DNA of 64,000 bases from Glaciihabitans sp. dw_435 (GCF_018449675.1 NZ_JAAVUZ010000012.1:1-64000); one strand, 5' to 3'; shown: positions 8,089-16,747, counted from the first letter of the stretch. A program made the numbers and translations. The notes: a model not told the origin generated them from the letters alone.

Positions 8089-10932
8089 TTACCGGCGGGC
8101 GGCGGTCAGCTCGCCGAGCACCTCCCGGATGCGCTCCTGCGTCGACGGCGGCAGCTCGAACAGTGAGTCCTGCAGCGAGCGTCCCGATTCCCACTTGGTG
8201 TGGCGGCTGTACGAGGTGGACGCCGCGGCATCGGTCTCCGCGATGGCCGCGATGACCGCCCGGTACGCCTCGGGGTCGTCCATGATGGCGGCGAGGGATG
8301 TCTCTGCGCTGACGTCACTGACGGGCGCAGCGTCATCCGGCACCTCGACATCCCAGCTGTAGGTGCCCGACCCGACGGTGATCGCTTCCGAGGCGCCGGG
8401 CAGCCAGACTTCGGCCGTCGTGTTGGTGGGGATGACGGCGTCCACGGTGACGGTGCCCGTGCCGGAGCGCGACCAGCCGGCGCTGGCCAGACCGTACGGT
8501 GTCTCGTGGCTGGCGTTGGCGAAGTCGAAACCGGCAAGCGGGTGCGGGTGGATGGTGATCTCGCGGTATCCCGGGGCGGCGGGAGCGAGGCCGGCGAGCG
8601 AGCGGTGCAGCCAGTCGGCCACCGCGCCCAGGGCGTAGTGGTTGAACGACGTCATCTCGCCCGGGTTGATCGAGCCGTCCTCGAGCATGGAATCCCAGCG
8701 TTCCCAGATGGTCGTGGCGCCCATCGTGACCGGGTAGAGCCAGGACGGGTTCTCGGTCTGGGTGAGCAGGCGGCCCGCGGCATCGAGGTGGCCGGTAAGG
8801 GTCAGCGCATCCGTGATGAGCGGCGTGCCGACGAAGCCGGTGCCGATCCGGTATCCCGCCGAGCGCACGAGAACAGCGAGCCGGTCGCCCATGACCTGGC
8901 GTTCGGCGTCGTCGCGGGCGATGTCGAACATGATGGCGAGCGCGTACCCCGTCTGCGCGTCGGACAGCATGCGCCCGGCACCGGTGACGTACTCGCGCAG
9001 GAACGCCTCACGCACTGTTGCGGCGATCTCCGAGTACTTCACGGCGTCGTCGGTGTTGCCCAGAATTGCGGCGCTGCGGGCGACGAGATCCACCGACCGG
9101 AACAGGTAGGCGCTGGCGACGATGTCGGGATCGGTCTTGGCGTCCGCGGGAAAGTCGGCAGGGGCATCCGGGTCGAGCCAATCGCCGAACTGGAACATTC
9201 CCTCCCAGAGCTTGCGGTCGCCCGCGAGCCCGAGCAGCGTGTCTGCCCAGCTCTTCATGCTCTCGAACTGCGTGCGCAAAACGCCGATGTCTCCGAACCG
9301 CTCGTAGAGCACCCACGGCACGACGGTCGCCGCATCGCCCCAGGCGGCGGCCGGCGCGGAGAACCCGCCGAGCACGTCGGGAACGATGAACGGCACGATG
9401 CCACCCTTCGCCTTCTGTTCGAGGGCGAGGTCTTCGAGCCAGCCGGCAAGGAAGCCATCGGCGTCATAGAGGAAGCTCGCGGTGGGAGCGAATACCTGGA
9501 TGTCACCCGTCCACCCGAGACGTTCGTCCCGCTGGGGGCAGTCGGTCGGCAGGTAGACGAAGTTGCCCTTCATCCCCCAGCGCACGTTTTCATGCAGACG
9601 GTTGATCAGCGGCGCCGAGCTGTCGAACCAGCCGGTGCGCTGCATGTCGCTGTGGATGACGACGGCCGTGACATCCGCCGCATCAAACTCGCCCGGCCAG
9701 CCCTCAATCTCGGCGTACCGGAACCCGTGGAAGGTGAACGACGGCTCGTAGGTCTCCGAACCGCCGCCGGCCAGCGTGTAGTGATCGGTCGCCTTGGCGT
9801 TGCGCAGCGGGCGGACGCCGAGCTCTCCGTGTTCGAGGACTTCGGCATGGCGCAGGATGACCGTGTCGCCCGCGTTACCCCGGACGGTGATGCGCAGCCG
9901 TCCGACCAGGTTTTGACCGAAGTCGACCACCGTCTTGCCGGCGGGAGTCGTGATGACCTCCTTCACGGCGACCTCTTCGATACGCCGGACGGCGGGGGCG
10001 CTGCGCGGCGTAGGGATGGGGAATCCACCACCGTCAACGCGGGCGGCGCCCCAGGCCGAGTCGTCGAAGTCGGGGGAGGCCCAGCCCGGCAGATCCTTGC
10101 GCGCGTCGTATGTCTCTCCGGCGTATATGCCGCTGGCGACGACGGGCCCGGAACCGGTGGCGGTCCAGGTGTCGTCGGTGGTGACGACCTGGGTGCTTCC
10201 GTCCGTGTAGCTGATCACGAGTTGTGCGGCGGCCGCGGCATCCTGCCCATAGAAGGGCTTTGCGCCCTCACGGAAGCCGAAGCTCTCTGTGAACCAGCCG
10301 CCGGCCAGCGTGATGCCGAGCGCGTTGCGGCCGGGAACGAGCAGGTCGGTCACATCGGTCGACTCGTGCGTGAGGCGATACTGGTAGGCGGTCCAGCCGG
10401 GCTTGAGTACCTCGTCGTCGACCTCGGTGCCATTGATGAGCGCCTGGTACACGCCGTGCGCGGTGGCGTAAAGCGTGGCGCCGGCGACATCGCCGGTCAC
10501 GTCGAAGGTCGTGCGAAGCAGGGCGGGCTGGCCGATGCGCTCGGGGGCGGAGAGGCCGATCATCCCGGCCGTCCACTGGCCCGGTGCGAGGAACCCGGCC
10601 ACGATCTCCCGCGGTTCGCTCCACGCGGACGTCACACCATCGGTGCCCGTCACGCGCACCGCCACCTCGACGACCTCGCCCGATTCCAGCGGCGCGAAGG
10701 GCCAGTCGACGAGCACGGAGTCGGCGCCGGTCACGGTGTGGGTCGCGCCGGATTCGGAAGCGGATGCCTCGCCACCGCCCAACCGGATCTCGGCACTCAC
10801 CTGGTGCCAGTCAGCCGTGGTGCTTGCCACCTTCCAGCTGAGACGTGGCGTCGGGGTCGCGACCACGGGAGTATCGAGACGATATTCCGCCTTCAGCTCG
10901 GTGATGTCGGGGGCAGGCGAAACGGAAGTCAT
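8089..10932 (-). CDS. Alpha-L-rhamnosidase, GH78 (rhamnosidase 1)
   Basis: A 947-residue enzyme that releases terminal L-rhamnose from rhamnosides. Domain order fits GH78: N-terminal beta domains (RLDTPVVATPTPRLSWKV), a Bac_rhamnosid_N region (residues about 160-330, NALGITLAGGW), the (alpha/alpha)6 catalytic barrel and a C-terminal beta domain. The catalytic acid region CPQRDERLGWTGD is at about residues 460-475. TSFNHYALGAVADWLHR near residue 760 is also a family signature. There is no signal peptide, so it acts in the cytoplasm on imported rhamnosides. The ATG at 10932 has GGAG upstream. An operator TGAATCGATTCA lies 45 nt upstream. An odd C-terminal extension of about 60 residues (MDDPEAYRAVIAAI) follows the last beta domain. 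Confidence 0.93.
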   Translation of the reverse strand: MTSVSPAPDITELKAEYRLDTPVVATPTPRLSWKVASTTADWHQVSAEIRLGGGEASASESGATHTVTGADSVLVDWPFAPLESGEVVEVAVRVTGTDGVTSAWSEPREIVAGFLAPGQWTAGMIGLSAPERIGQPALLRTTFDVTGDVAGATLYATAHGVYQALINGTEVDDEVLKPGWTAYQYRLTHESTDVTDLLVPGRNALGITLAGGWFTESFGFREGAKPFYGQDAAAAAQLVISYTDGSTQVVTTDDTWTATGSGPVVASGIYAGETYDARKDLPGWASPDFDDSAWGAARVDGGGFPIPTPRSAPAVRRIEEVAVKEVITTPAGKTVVDFGQNLVGRLRITVRGNAGDTVILRHAEVLEHGELGVRPLRNAKATDHYTLAGGGSETYEPSFTFHGFRYAEIEGWPGEFDAADVTAVVIHSDMQRTGWFDSSAPLINRLHENVRWGMKGNFVYLPTDCPQRDERLGWTGDIQVFAPTASFLYDADGFLAGWLEDLALEQKAKGGIVPFIVPDVLGGFSAPAAAWGDAATVVPWVLYERFGDIGVLRTQFESMKSWADTLLGLAGDRKLWEGMFQFGDWLDPDAPADFPADAKTDPDIVASAYLFRSVDLVARSAAILGNTDDAVKYSEIAATVREAFLREYVTGAGRMLSDAQTGYALAIMFDIARDDAERQVMGDRLAVLVRSAGYRIGTGFVGTPLITDALTLTGHLDAAGRLLTQTENPSWLYPVTMGATTIWERWDSMLEDGSINPGEMTSFNHYALGAVADWLHRSLAGLAPAAPGYREITIHPHPLAGFDFANASHETPYGLASAGWSRSGTGTVTVDAVIPTNTTAEVWLPGASEAITVGSGTYSWDVEVPDDAAPVSDVSAETSLAAIMDDPEAYRAVIAAIAETDAAASTSYSRHTKWESGRSLQDSLFELPPSTQERIREVLGELTAARR

Positions 10933-10976
10933 GAACTCTCCTTTGAGTACAGCGGGACTGGGGATACGGCGGTGCG

Positions 10977-10988
10977 TGAATCGATTCA
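10977..10988. promoter_or_regulatory. LacI-type operator before rhamnosidase 1
   Basis: TGAATCGATTCA is a perfect 12-bp palindrome 45 nt upstream of the rhamnosidase ATG. It belongs to the TGAAWCGWTTCA group found at the rhamnose genes. Confidence 0.65.
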
Positions 10989-11120
10989 ATACTAGGGCGG
11001 CAGGCGGCAGCGCGCCAGATCCCCGCGACGCCACGCATCGAGCAGGTCTGGAGAAGACTTCTGCGCGACGGGTTTCTACAGTGGAGAGACATCCACTCGA
11101 CTACGCCGAAGGGAACGACG

Positions 11121-11582
11121 ATGACAGAGAAGACAGCGACAGATGCCCCTGACGAGGGCTTCACCGCCGAGGAGCGCGCCGCCATGAAGGAGCGCGCGAA
11201 GGAACTGAAGACGACGGCGGGCCGCAAGCGCACGGGCAAGAGCACTCCGGAAGCCGACGAGAAGGACGTCCTGGAGAAGATCGCCGAGATGCCCGAGCCG
11301 GACCGGGTGATTGCGGAGGCCATCCACGCGATCGTTGCCGCGAATGCCCCGGAGCTTGCACCGAAGACCTGGTACGGGATGCCCGGCTATGCGAAGAACG
11401 GCAAGGTTGTCGTGTTCTTCCAGGGTGCTGCAAAGTTCAAGACCCGCTACGCGAGCCTCGGTTTCAACGACAACGCGCTGATCGACGAGGGGACGATGTG
11501 GCCCGTTGCGTATGCCCTGACGCAGCTGACCGCCGACGATGAGGCGCGGATTGCGGCGCTCATTGCGAAGGCGGCCAGCTGA
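11121..11582 (+). CDS. DUF1801 family protein
   Basis: A 153-residue soluble protein. The N-terminal 60 residues are charged and probably disordered (Lys/Glu-rich); the rest is a DUF1801 fold with KTWYGMPGYAKNGKVVVFF and a TRYASLGF strand. Members of this family include YdhG/frataxin-like proteins, and some are annotated as iron chaperones, but the function here is not shown. GAAGGGA precedes the ATG by about 8 nt. It stands alone, divergent from rhamnosidase 1 and convergent with ohr, with a stem-loop between. Confidence 0.8.
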   Translation: MTEKTATDAPDEGFTAEERAAMKERAKELKTTAGRKRTGKSTPEADEKDVLEKIAEMPEPDRVIAEAIHAIVAANAPELAPKTWYGMPGYAKNGKVVVFFQGAAKFKTRYASLGFNDNALIDEGTMWPVAYALTQLTADDEARIAALIAKAAS

Positions 11583-11603
11583 GACGACGTCATTGGCGAC
11601 GTG

Positions 11604-11626
11604 CTGGTTCGGCGGTGCCGAACCGG
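11604..11626. terminator. Stem-loop between convergent DUF1801 and ohr genes
   Basis: GGTTCGGC and GCCGAACC form a perfect 8-bp stem with a GGT loop, extendable by a G-T and a C-G pair. Confidence 0.6.
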
Positions 11627-11632
11627 TGGGGA

Positions 11633-12055
11633 TTAGTCGTCGGAAACGGTGATGTTAACGACGATGTTGCCGCGCGTGGCGTTGGAGTACGGGCACACCT
11701 GGTGGGCGGCGTCGACCAGTGCCTGAGCGACCTCGGGGTCGATCTCGGGGAGCACTACCTCGAGGTCAACGGCGAGGACGAATCCACCCTCACCGTTGGG
11801 GATGACGTGCACGCGGCTGCCGACGGTGGAGTCCGTCAGGGCGATCTTCTGCGTGCGGGCAACGCTCTGGATGGCGGAGTGGAAGCAGGCCGCGTACCCG
11901 GCAGCGAACAGCTCTTCGGGGTTGGCTCCGTTGCCGGATCCGCCCATTTCCTTCGGGATGGCCATTTCGGTGTCAACGTGACCCGAGGTGGTCCTGACGT
12001 GACCGTTGCGTCCGGCGCCGGTGGAGAGAGCTTCTGCGGTGTAGATGACGTCCAT
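11633..12055 (-). CDS. ohr: Organic hydroperoxide resistance protein, Ohr/OsmC family
   Basis: A 140-residue thiol peroxidase that reduces organic hydroperoxides. Both catalytic cysteines are visible: AAGYAACFHSAI mid-protein and QVCPYSNATRGN near the C-terminus, with GANPEELFAAG of the Ohr subfamily. The start at 12055 (MDVIYTAEA) has GGAA six nt upstream and gives the usual Ohr length; an alternative ATG at 12070 lacks a ribosome site. It follows a TetR gene on the same strand by 91 nt, so that regulator may control it, although Ohr is more often under MarR-type OhrR. Confidence 0.92.
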   Translation of the reverse strand: MDVIYTAEALSTGAGRNGHVRTTSGHVDTEMAIPKEMGGSGNGANPEELFAAGYAACFHSAIQSVARTQKIALTDSTVGSRVHVIPNGEGGFVLAVDLEVVLPEIDPEVAQALVDAAHQVCPYSNATRGNIVVNITVSDD

Positions 12056-12146
12056 GTGTTTTCCGTTCATTGTGTGGTGATGTTGCACAGCCGGTGGGGC
12101 AGGCGGGACAGATGTGTCGAGCGGCACTGCTCGTGGGGGTGTGTGG

Positions 12147-12821
12147 TCAGAGCGCGGACGGGGCGGTCAGGGAGTGGATGGTGCTGCGGACCGCCTGGTA
12201 GGTGCCCTCGAGGGTGGCGTCGTCGCCGTTGTCGAGGCGCGCGGACCACATCTGGCAGGCGGTGCGGAGACCCACGCCCACGATTTCGGCCGTGAGGCGC
12301 GCCTCCGTCAGGGATACCCGCCCGTGGAAGGACTCGACGATCTGGTCGGCCAGTGAATACGCGCGCTCGTCATCGAGCATGGCCGAGACGGCGCGAAGGG
12401 ACGGCTCGGTCTTCATGAGGGCCCGGATGCGTCGGAGCCGGTTGGCTGCATCGCGGTTCGGCCCGTCGAGCTGACGCAGCACGCCCACGCAGACGGCTTC
12501 GAGTTGCTCGAGCACGGGCCCATCGGTGATGCCGGTCGTCAGCCACTCCCGCGTGGGGGTGCGGAACCACTGCTGGAAGTCCAGCACCGTCTCCTCCTTG
12601 GAGGAGTAGTACCGAAAGAACGTGCGATCCGAGATTCCCGCGGCGCGCGCAATGTCGGCGATCGTGGTTGCCGCGACGCCATTCTTTTCGAACAGGTCGA
12701 GAGCGGCGGAGCTCACCTCGATCTCGGTGTCCCGACGGCGTCGTTCGCGCAGGCTGAGCACTGCTGCCTCCACGGAGGAGAGGTGTCCGCCCGCGGGCGT
12801 GGGCTGTTCTGCCACGTTCAT
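12147..12821 (-). CDS. TetR-family regulator
   Basis: A 224-residue regulator. The helix-turn-helix is at about residues 38-70: ALDLFEKNGVAATTIADIAR, then AAGISDRTFFRYYSSKEETV, an exact TetR_N pattern. The C-terminal domain resembles the MftR-like group (acyl-CoA-type ligands) but is not diagnostic. The start at 12821 is preceded by AAGGGA. It is divergent from an SDR gene, with TGGCA-N5-TGCCA at 12901-12915 between them, and upstream of ohr. Control of the SDR gene is the most likely role. Confidence 0.85.
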   Translation of the reverse strand: MNVAEQPTPAGGHLSSVEAAVLSLRERRRRDTEIEVSSAALDLFEKNGVAATTIADIARAAGISDRTFFRYYSSKEETVLDFQQWFRTPTREWLTTGITDGPVLEQLEAVCVGVLRQLDGPNRDAANRLRRIRALMKTEPSLRAVSAMLDDERAYSLADQIVESFHGRVSLTEARLTAEIVGVGLRTACQMWSARLDNGDDATLEGTYQAVRSTIHSLTAPSAL

Positions 12822-12900
12822 TGCGTCGTCCCTTCTCTTTGTGAGTTCTCTAGCAGGTGTGCGGATGCGCATCAACCAGTCTAGGCGTACTCCGTCAAAG

Positions 12901-12915
12901 TGGCATAGTGTGCCA
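12901..12915. promoter_or_regulatory. Candidate operator between TetR and SDR genes
   Basis: TGGCA TAGTG TGCCA is an inverted repeat with 5-bp arms in the divergent promoter region. The arms are short, so support is modest. Confidence 0.4.
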
Positions 12916-12977
12916 TGACGGCGGACCGGGTCATTCACTGCCGCCACGCTTGTATTCACTGGAGAGAGAAGCTGGAC

Positions 12978-13757
12978 ATGCCGCAGAGATTTGAAAACAA
13001 GGTCATCGTCGTCACCGGCGGCGCGAGCGGGATGGGCACCACCCACGCGCGTGCGTTCGTCGCCGAGGGTGGCAAGGTCGTCATCGCCGACGTCAACGAT
13101 GAGGCGGGAAACGCCCTTGCGACGGAACTCGGCGACAACGCCCGGTACCACCACCTCGACGTGTCCGACGAGGCCGAGTGGGCCGACTTCATGGAGTTCA
13201 CCGAGCGGGAGTTCGGCCCCATCTCGGTCATGGTCAACAACGCCGGCATCGGCGGTGGGGGTCCGCTCGAGAGCATGACCTTCGCGGACTGGCGGAAGGT
13301 GCTCGGCATCAACCTGGACGGCGTCTTCCTCGGCACCCGCGCGGCGATCGCCTCGATGAAGAAGGTCGGTGGCGGCTCGATCGTCAACATCTCCTCGTTC
13401 GCCGGACTCATCGGCACGCCCTTCAGCGCGAACTACACGACGAGCAAGTTCGCCGTGCGTGGCCTCACGAAGGCCACCGCCATGGAGGTCGCCGACTACA
13501 ACATCCGCGTCAACTCGGTGCACCCGGGCTACATTCGCACGCCCATCCTGGGACCGCTCGGCGACGAGGTCGTCGTCGGCAAGGTCGCGATGAAGCGGAT
13601 GGCTCTGCCCGAAGAGGTCAGCAAGATGGTGCTGTTCATCGCCTCCGATGACGCAAGCTACTCGACCGGTGCGGAGTTCGTTGTCGACGGTGGATGGGCC
13701 GCCGGCTCACCCGTCAGCATCGGCGAGACCAACGCCCAGTACTACGAGCGCCCCTAG
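12978..13757 (+). CDS. Short-chain dehydrogenase, 3-alpha/20-beta-hydroxysteroid dehydrogenase-like
   Basis: A 259-residue classical SDR. The NAD-binding motif TGGASGMG is at about residues 12-19, NNAGIGG at about 86-92, and the catalytic Ser plus YTTSK (Y-x-x-x-K) at about 140-160. IADVNDE after strand 2 indicates NAD rather than NADP preference. Residues after YxxxK (PGYIRTPI, RMALPEEVSKMVLFIASDDA) resemble 3-alpha/20-beta-hydroxysteroid dehydrogenases and related alcohol dehydrogenases. The start at 12978 follows the GGAGAGAGAAG stretch; the longer frame from 12915 is unlikely. The substrate is unknown. It is divergent from a TetR gene. Confidence 0.85.
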   Translation: MPQRFENKVIVVTGGASGMGTTHARAFVAEGGKVVIADVNDEAGNALATELGDNARYHHLDVSDEAEWADFMEFTEREFGPISVMVNNAGIGGGGPLESMTFADWRKVLGINLDGVFLGTRAAIASMKKVGGGSIVNISSFAGLIGTPFSANYTTSKFAVRGLTKATAMEVADYNIRVNSVHPGYIRTPILGPLGDEVVVGKVAMKRMALPEEVSKMVLFIASDDASYSTGAEFVVDGGWAAGSPVSIGETNAQYYERP

Positions 13758-13770
13758 CTGAGTGGCGCGT

Positions 13771-13798
13771 AGCGCCCGGGCGCCAGATGCCCGGCGCT
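13771..13798. terminator. Stem-loop between convergent SDR and hydrolase genes
   Basis: AGCGCC-C-GGGC pairs with GCCC-GGCGCT around GCCAGAT, a 10-bp stem with one bulged C. Confidence 0.6.
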
Positions 13799-13821
13799 GC
13801 GCGTCTGCGGCATTCCGGGCC

Positions 13822-14646
13822 TCACTGGCCGAGGAATGCCGCGGCGCGCGTGCCCCAGGTGGCGATGTCCGCCGACGTCTCGGCCACAAACAGCTCCGAG
13901 CCGTCAATCAGGTCGGCGAGCCGGTTCGCGGTGGAGAGCGGATGACCCGGGTCGGTCGCCCACGGCAGGATCAGCGTTTTCTGGCCGATCGTCGCCAGGG
14001 TCTCCGCGTCCGGCAGGTCGGACAGTCCGGCGCCGCGGAAGATGATGGGCAGCATCTCGGCGGACGCGCCCGGGGCGGGCGGAAAACTCGGAACGTCCGC
14101 GAAGATCGGGGGATTCACGGCCGCAGCGAACAGGGTGGCAAGATCGCCAGCGGTGCTTGTCTCGACCGCCTTGGCGAGGCCCTCGTAGATCGCGGTCTGT
14201 CCGGCCCGCGTCTCCCAGGCCGTTGGCGGCGCGGTCAGCACGAGCCGGTCGAAGCGATCCGGGCGCTGCGTCACCGCGTGCAGCGCCGTCCCCGTTCCCA
14301 TCGACGAACCCACGACCGAGACTGGCGCATCCGGCGAGAAGTGATCGGCGAGGGCGATGAGGTCTTCGGCGAGGTGCTGCCACGCGTAGTCGGCGGCGTC
14401 GCCCGTGCCGCTGGACTCTCCGTGTCCGCGAGCGTCGTAGGAGATCAGGCGGAAGCCCGCCGCGGCGATCGGCGACAGGTCGAACAGCCCGGACTGTCTA
14501 TCCGTCGCGCGCGAGCCCGCCATTCCGTGGGCGTAGAACACCACGGGCCCGGCGCCCTGCTCCGAGTACGCGATGTCGACGCCGCGCACCTCTACGTGAT
14601 GCGTGAGAAGAGCGGATGCCTCGGGGGTGCGGTCTGCGGTTGTCAT
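13822..14646 (-). CDS. Alpha/beta-fold hydrolase
   Basis: A 274-residue alpha/beta hydrolase. The oxyanion region HGMAGS lies near residue 40, SYDARGHGES at about 70-80, and the nucleophile elbow reads VGSSMGTG, a G-x-S-x-G variant with Ser in the middle. A late Asp (PWATDPGHPLS) and the His in the same stretch supply the rest of the triad. The start at 14646 has AAGGA upstream. It is divergent from a TetR gene with two identical-pattern operators in between, so it is probably repressed by it. The ester or other substrate is not known. Confidence 0.85.
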   Translation of the reverse strand: MTTADRTPEASALLTHHVEVRGVDIAYSEQGAGPVVFYAHGMAGSRATDRQSGLFDLSPIAAAGFRLISYDARGHGESSGTGDAADYAWQHLAEDLIALADHFSPDAPVSVVGSSMGTGTALHAVTQRPDRFDRLVLTAPPTAWETRAGQTAIYEGLAKAVETSTAGDLATLFAAAVNPPIFADVPSFPPAPGASAEMLPIIFRGAGLSDLPDAETLATIGQKTLILPWATDPGHPLSTANRLADLIDGSELFVAETSADIATWGTRAAAFLGQ

Positions 14647-14661
14647 GATGTCCTTCAGTAA

Positions 14662-14677
14662 TGGATTTCTTAGTCCA
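14662..14677. promoter_or_regulatory. TetR operator copy 1 (TGGATT-N4-AGTCCA)
   Basis: TGGATTTCTTAGTCCA lies in the divergent promoter of the hydrolase and TetR genes. A second copy with the same fixed bases follows 34 nt downstream, about three helical turns. Confidence 0.7.
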
Positions 14678-14695
14678 ATCCTCTGACCACTGTTC

Positions 14696-14711
14696 TGGAT
14701 TGTCAAGTCCA
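14696..14711. promoter_or_regulatory. TetR operator copy 2 (TGGATT-N4-AGTCCA)
   Basis: TGGATTGTCAAGTCCA repeats the pattern of copy 1, differing only in the four central bases. It ends 14 nt before the TetR start. Confidence 0.7.
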
Positions 14712-14725
14712 TTTATGATGGGGGT

Positions 14726-15316
14726 ATGACTGCCGTACTGACGAAGAAGGGCGAGGCGACCCGCGCCCGCATCATTCAGGGTTCGGCGGCGACGATCCGG
14801 GAGATCGGCCTCGCCAACACGGGACTCGACCAGATCCGTGCCCGCACGGGCACCAGCCAGAGTCAGCTCTTTCACTACTTTCCCGAGGGCAAGGCGGAAT
14901 TGCTGCTGGCGGTCGCCGACTATGAGGCGACGAGGATTCTCGACGACCAGCGCCCGTTGCTCGACGCCCTCACCAGCTGGACGGCATGGGAGCAGTGGTC
15001 CGAGCGAATCCTCGAGACCTACGAGCGTGAGGGCGTGCACTGCGGGCTGAGCGCGCTGACCAGCCAGCTCGGCCCGAACGACCCGCAGGTGCGCGCGATC
15101 ATCGGCCGAATGTACGAGAGCTGGGAGGCGGCACTCGCCGAGGGGCTCCGAGCCACCCAGCGGGCGGGAGAGATCAGCCCGGTCGTGAACCCCGAAATTG
15201 CCGCGGCTGCCCTCGTGGTGAGCATCCAGGGAGGCATCCAGTTGCTTGCCGCGACCGGCAGCGCCCGACACCTGCGCGCGGCGGTCAGCACTGTCATCGC
15301 CAGCCTGCGCACCTGA
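14726..15316 (+). CDS. TetR-family regulator of the divergent hydrolase
   Basis: A 196-residue TetR protein. The helix-turn-helix covers roughly residues 13-55: IIQGSAATIREIGLANTGLD, then QIRARTGTSQSQLFHYFPEG, with the HYF signature shared by AcrR-type regulators. The C-terminal region has the TetR_C layout (WSERILETYE, GCGLS-like cysteine at HCGLSAL). GGGGG lies just before the ATG. The twin TGGATT-N4-AGTCCA sites upstream suggest binding as two dimers. It probably represses itself and the alpha/beta hydrolase. Confidence 0.86.
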   Translation: MTAVLTKKGEATRARIIQGSAATIREIGLANTGLDQIRARTGTSQSQLFHYFPEGKAELLLAVADYEATRILDDQRPLLDALTSWTAWEQWSERILETYEREGVHCGLSALTSQLGPNDPQVRAIIGRMYESWEAALAEGLRATQRAGEISPVVNPEIAAAALVVSIQGGIQLLAATGSARHLRAAVSTVIASLRT

Positions 15317-15362
15317 CCTACCCCCTGTCCGCCGCCCGGGGAATGGGTCTACGGTGCCGGAT

Positions 15363-15707
15363 ATGAGCGACGATCCGGCTGTGAGCAATCCCGACTTTTA
15401 TCGAGTTCTCTGGGAGAACGACGACGTTCGGGTGCTCGAGTATCGCGACGAGCCCGGTCAGGGCACGACGCCTCACGTGCACCCCAACACCGTGATGGTG
15501 ACCCTGACCGGGTTCGACCGCCGGTTGACCACGGGGGAGCACTCGCGGGATGTCAGTCTTCCGGCGGGCACGGCAGTGTGGCTTCCCGCGCAGGAGCACA
15601 GCGGCGCCAATACCGGATCGACGCCCACCCACACGATCCTGGTCGAACTCAAACACAGCGTGATGTCGAGTGACCCGGCATCGTCACTCGGGCCCGCGGA
15701 CTCGTGA
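15363..15707 (+). CDS. Small single-domain cupin protein
   Basis: A 114-residue cupin. The metal-binding motif 1 is visible as HVHPNTVMVTLTG at about residues 38-50, and motif 2 as GTAVWLPAQEHSGAN. Two His in motif 1 and one in motif 2 could hold a metal. Such proteins range from enzymes to small ligand sensors, and nothing here decides which. It lies 46 nt after the TetR gene on the same strand and converges on the XRE gene with a gap of 10 nt. Confidence 0.8.
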   Translation: MSDDPAVSNPDFYRVLWENDDVRVLEYRDEPGQGTTPHVHPNTVMVTLTGFDRRLTTGEHSRDVSLPAGTAVWLPAQEHSGANTGSTPTHTILVELKHSVMSSDPASSLGPADS

Positions 15708-15717
15708 TCTGGTTCGG

Positions 15718-16626
15718 CTACAGCCCGTGCCGACGATTGCTGGGGGTGTCCGCGTCGGCAGGAGCGGAGGCGCGAACGTTCGTCGCTGCCCAGTTGGCGA
15801 GGAGCTGGAGCCCGTCGTGAGACGGTGATCCCGGAGCGGCCGAATAAGCGAGCAGGAGGAGGCCCTTTTCTGACGCCAACTCCATGCCCTCGTAGGTGAG
15901 ATCGAGATCCCCCACCACCGGATGGTGAATCTTCTTGATTCCCGTCTTGTGTTCGCGAACGTTGTGCGAAGCCCACAGGGTGCGAAAGAGATCACTGCGG
16001 GTGGAGAGCTCGCCGACGAGGTCGGTCAGCGCACGGTCGTAGGGCGACCTGCCTGCCTCGGTGCGAAGAATCGCAACGATCTGCTGCGCCGTGCCCTCCC
16101 AGTCGCGGTAGAAATCCGCGGCGCGTGCGTCGAGAAACACAAACCGGGCCGCATTTGTGGGGTGCGCGGGATCGTCGTACATGAAGGAGAACAGCGCACG
16201 GCCGAGCGAATTCGCTGCCACCGCGTCGAGGCGACCGTTCTGCACGAACACCGGAACTGTGGTCATCGCATCGATTGTCTGCTGGACACTTGCCCGGACG
16301 GAGGCGGTGCGCGACGGGCGCCGCGCGGGGGGACGGATGCCCGCGTTCGCGGCGCGTGCCAGATCAAACAGGTGTGAGCGTTCCGCGTCATCGAGCTGCA
16401 GCGCGCGACTGATTCCCTCGAGCACGGCATCGGAAACTCCCGTGGCGTTTCCGCGTTCCAGCCGCACGTAGTACTCCGTGCTCATTCCGGCGAGCAGTGC
16501 GACCTCTTCGCGGCGGAGGCCGGGTACGCGTCGCCGGCCGCCGTAGTTCGGCAGGCCAGCCTGTTCCGGTGTGAGACGCGAGCGCCGGGATGTCAGGAAC
16601 TCACGGATCTCGTTCGATGAATCCAT
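15718..16626 (-). CDS. XRE-family regulator with MmyB-type ligand domain
   Basis: A 302-residue regulator. The N-terminal helix-turn-helix is at about residues 10-65 (RRRVPGLRREEVALLAGMST, then EYYVRLERGN), followed by the MmyB-like C-terminal ligand-binding domain (VFVQNGRLDAVAANSLGRAL). This protein type is common in actinobacteria and usually sits divergent from a short-chain dehydrogenase or oxidoreductase that it controls; the crystal structure of one member showed a fatty-acid-like ligand. That layout occurs here, with an SDR-SDR-AKR operon starting at 16748 and an inverted repeat between. The start ATG at 16626 gives the typical N-terminus. Confidence 0.87.
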   Translation of the reverse strand: MDSSNEIREFLTSRRSRLTPEQAGLPNYGGRRRVPGLRREEVALLAGMSTEYYVRLERGNATGVSDAVLEGISRALQLDDAERSHLFDLARAANAGIRPPARRPSRTASVRASVQQTIDAMTTVPVFVQNGRLDAVAANSLGRALFSFMYDDPAHPTNAARFVFLDARAADFYRDWEGTAQQIVAILRTEAGRSPYDRALTDLVGELSTRSDLFRTLWASHNVREHKTGIKKIHHPVVGDLDLTYEGMELASEKGLLLLAYSAAPGSPSHDGLQLLANWAATNVRASAPADADTPSNRRHGL

Positions 16627-16660
16627 ACCCACGACCCTACGACGACGCGCTCCCGTGAGG

Positions 16661-16679
16661 GGGTTATCACGATTAACCC
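16661..16679. promoter_or_regulatory. Candidate XRE operator in divergent promoter
   Basis: GGGTTA TCACGAT TAACCC is a perfect 6-bp inverted repeat with a 7-nt spacer, 35 nt upstream of the XRE start. It is followed by TATAGA, a possible -10 element for the plus-strand operon. Confidence 0.6.
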
Positions 16680-16747
16680 TATAGACCGGGACTGCCTGAC
16701 TGCCGGCGGAGTCCGTTGACTGGTCGTACGAACAGAAAGGCTTCACT

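Noticed and set aside
8200-10995. Open frame of 931 residues on the plus strand
   Set aside because: It is the antisense of rhamnosidase 1; Arg/Gly/Val/Glu-rich composition without motifs.
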